Shown here piece by piece: positions 63,335-64,000 of a stretch of DNA of 64,000 nt. Each line of letters begins with the position of its first letter. Position 1 is the stretch's first letter. A model generated the notes under the pieces. It did not search any database and had not been told where the DNA came from. It worked only from the letters and a program-made list of their open reading frames with translations. The DNA is from Apostichopus japonicus (taxonomy: Eukaryota; Echinodermata; Holothuroidea; Aspidochirotida; Stichopodidae): assembly GCF_037975245.1 (NCBI RefSeq), contig NC_092574.1:2079001-2143000 (forward strand), given 5' to 3'. A program made the translations under genes and the position numbers.

Positions 63335-64000
63335 GTGCGAATGTACAATACTCCAATTGGGGCACGGTATGCATTCATATCACATTGTTTTGGAACAATC
63401 TGGAACTGGAAGTATTATTTCGACCCAAGAATCACCAGGCTGGCGTGGTGGCCTGAACGGTTGGAAGACAGCACTGCGCGTCGGTGTTTGTTGTCAGGCT
63501 GTGTGAATCGCGCCGATCGGATGACAGACACTGCTTTGTTTATAATGGCATCGCCAAGGTGGAATTTTTACACGGGCCTAGGATCCCAATTCCGTATCCT
63601 CCCTTAGTTCGCAAAAGCATCCGGGAGATTACGTTTAGAGTCCGGCCTTCGGGCCAGAAGTGGGCTAGCTGACTTGCAATGGAGGGCTCACGTCGATTCG
63701 GACTGGGTTGATGTTCAACGTTCAGTGAAACCATGGCCTCGATGAGGCGTAATCTCTTGTTAATTTTAGCTTTCTGTCTTCAATTTTATAATACAATAAT
63801 TCAAATTAATTATTGACATTTTGCATTCATCTTTTTCTCGCTAAGTAATCACAATTTATTTAAGATTATATTGATGCTCATGTCTGCCTAGGTTCGATTC
63901 CACGCCGAAGCACTATTTTATATAATTTTTTTTTTTTTTTTTGGGGGGGGGGTTGTTGTTAATATCTGCATGTACATGCATGGTGTTTTAAATTTGTTTT
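63335..64000 (+). repeat. Array unit 17 (cut by the window edge)
   Basis: The first 666 bp are present, including the candidate RNA block, the B box and T17G10. The array continues beyond the right edge. Confidence 0.95.

Larger units (their letters stand above)
14046..64000 (+). repeat. Macrosatellite: head-to-tail array of a ~3.08-kb unit, 17 copies, right end open
   Basis: The anchor GTGCGAATGTACAAT recurs at 14133, 17220, 20300, 23370, 26451, 29536, 32624, 35602, 38686, 41753, 44852, 47941, 51017, 54098, 57167, 60249 and 63335. Spacing is 3067-3099 bp except one of 2978. Units differ mainly in homopolymer lengths and a few substitutions per kilobase, so the array is recent or strongly homogenised. 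The left edge lies in GT- and T-rich sequence (14046-14110). I see no rRNA, snRNA, histone, transposase or reverse-transcriptase sequence in the unit. Every reading frame is under 100 codons except one created by a single substitution in unit 16. Confidence 0.97.

Noticed and set aside
14046-64000. Array as an rDNA, 5S, U1, U2, U6, SRP, RNase P or histone cluster
   Set aside because: I looked on both strands for the signature sequences I know of these genes and found none.
14046-64000. Hammerhead ribozyme or retrozyme array
   Set aside because: No CUGAUGA...GAAA core is present in the unit. The unit is also far longer than usual retrozyme repeats.
14046-64000. CRISPR-like or prokaryotic repeat array
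   Set aside because: The units are 3 kb with no short repeat-spacer structure, and the flanking gene is an intron-containing animal gene.

Overview
The window is animal nuclear DNA: spliced exons with GT-AG signals, long introns, TA microsatellites, cut-and-paste transposons and a large tandem array. The only clear protein gene encodes a secreted protein with a TIL (trypsin-inhibitor-like) domain, an EGF domain and a fibrinogen-related domain. Lectins of this kind are common in echinoderms and some other invertebrates. I infer an echinoderm, possibly a sea cucumber, but the sequence alone does not prove it.

Layout. (1) 1-6.2 kb: the 5' half of the fibrinogen-related gene on the minus strand. 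A TATA box (6217-6224) is followed by a signal-peptide exon (6051-6132), a TIL exon (1182-1393) and an EGF plus fibrinogen-domain-start exon (110-418). Phases agree across both introns, and the gene runs off the left edge. Intron 1 holds a TA microsatellite and a transposon nested inside a related transposon. (2) 6.2-14.0 kb: repeat-rich DNA with no convincing protein gene. It contains a hAT-like non-autonomous element with a perfect 8-bp target duplication (7924-9185), a second copy of the 5-bp-duplication family (10311-12253), a 49-bp palindrome, foldback-type repeats, two more TA microsatellites and a tRNA-like sequence (13150-13222). (3) About 14.05 kb to the right edge: a head-to-tail array of a roughly 3.08-kb unit, with 16 complete copies and a partial 17th, nearly identical, and open on the right.

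The unit matches no gene family I recognise: I see no rRNA, snRNA, histone or transposase. Its most interesting part is a GC-richer block of about 430 bp at the start of each unit as I phase it. The plus strand of this block can fold into a nested set of helices closed by an 11-bp stem. Each unit also carries a perfect Pol III B-box match, a T(n)G(n) tract of variable length and G-quadruplex-capable runs. Variants are shared mainly between neighbouring units, as expected from unequal exchange. Unit 1 is the most diverged, unit 5 looks mosaic, and unit 7 has lost about 105 bp between short direct repeats. The best candidate for something undescribed is this macrosatellite with a possible structured RNA. 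That is an inference and needs expression and comparative data.
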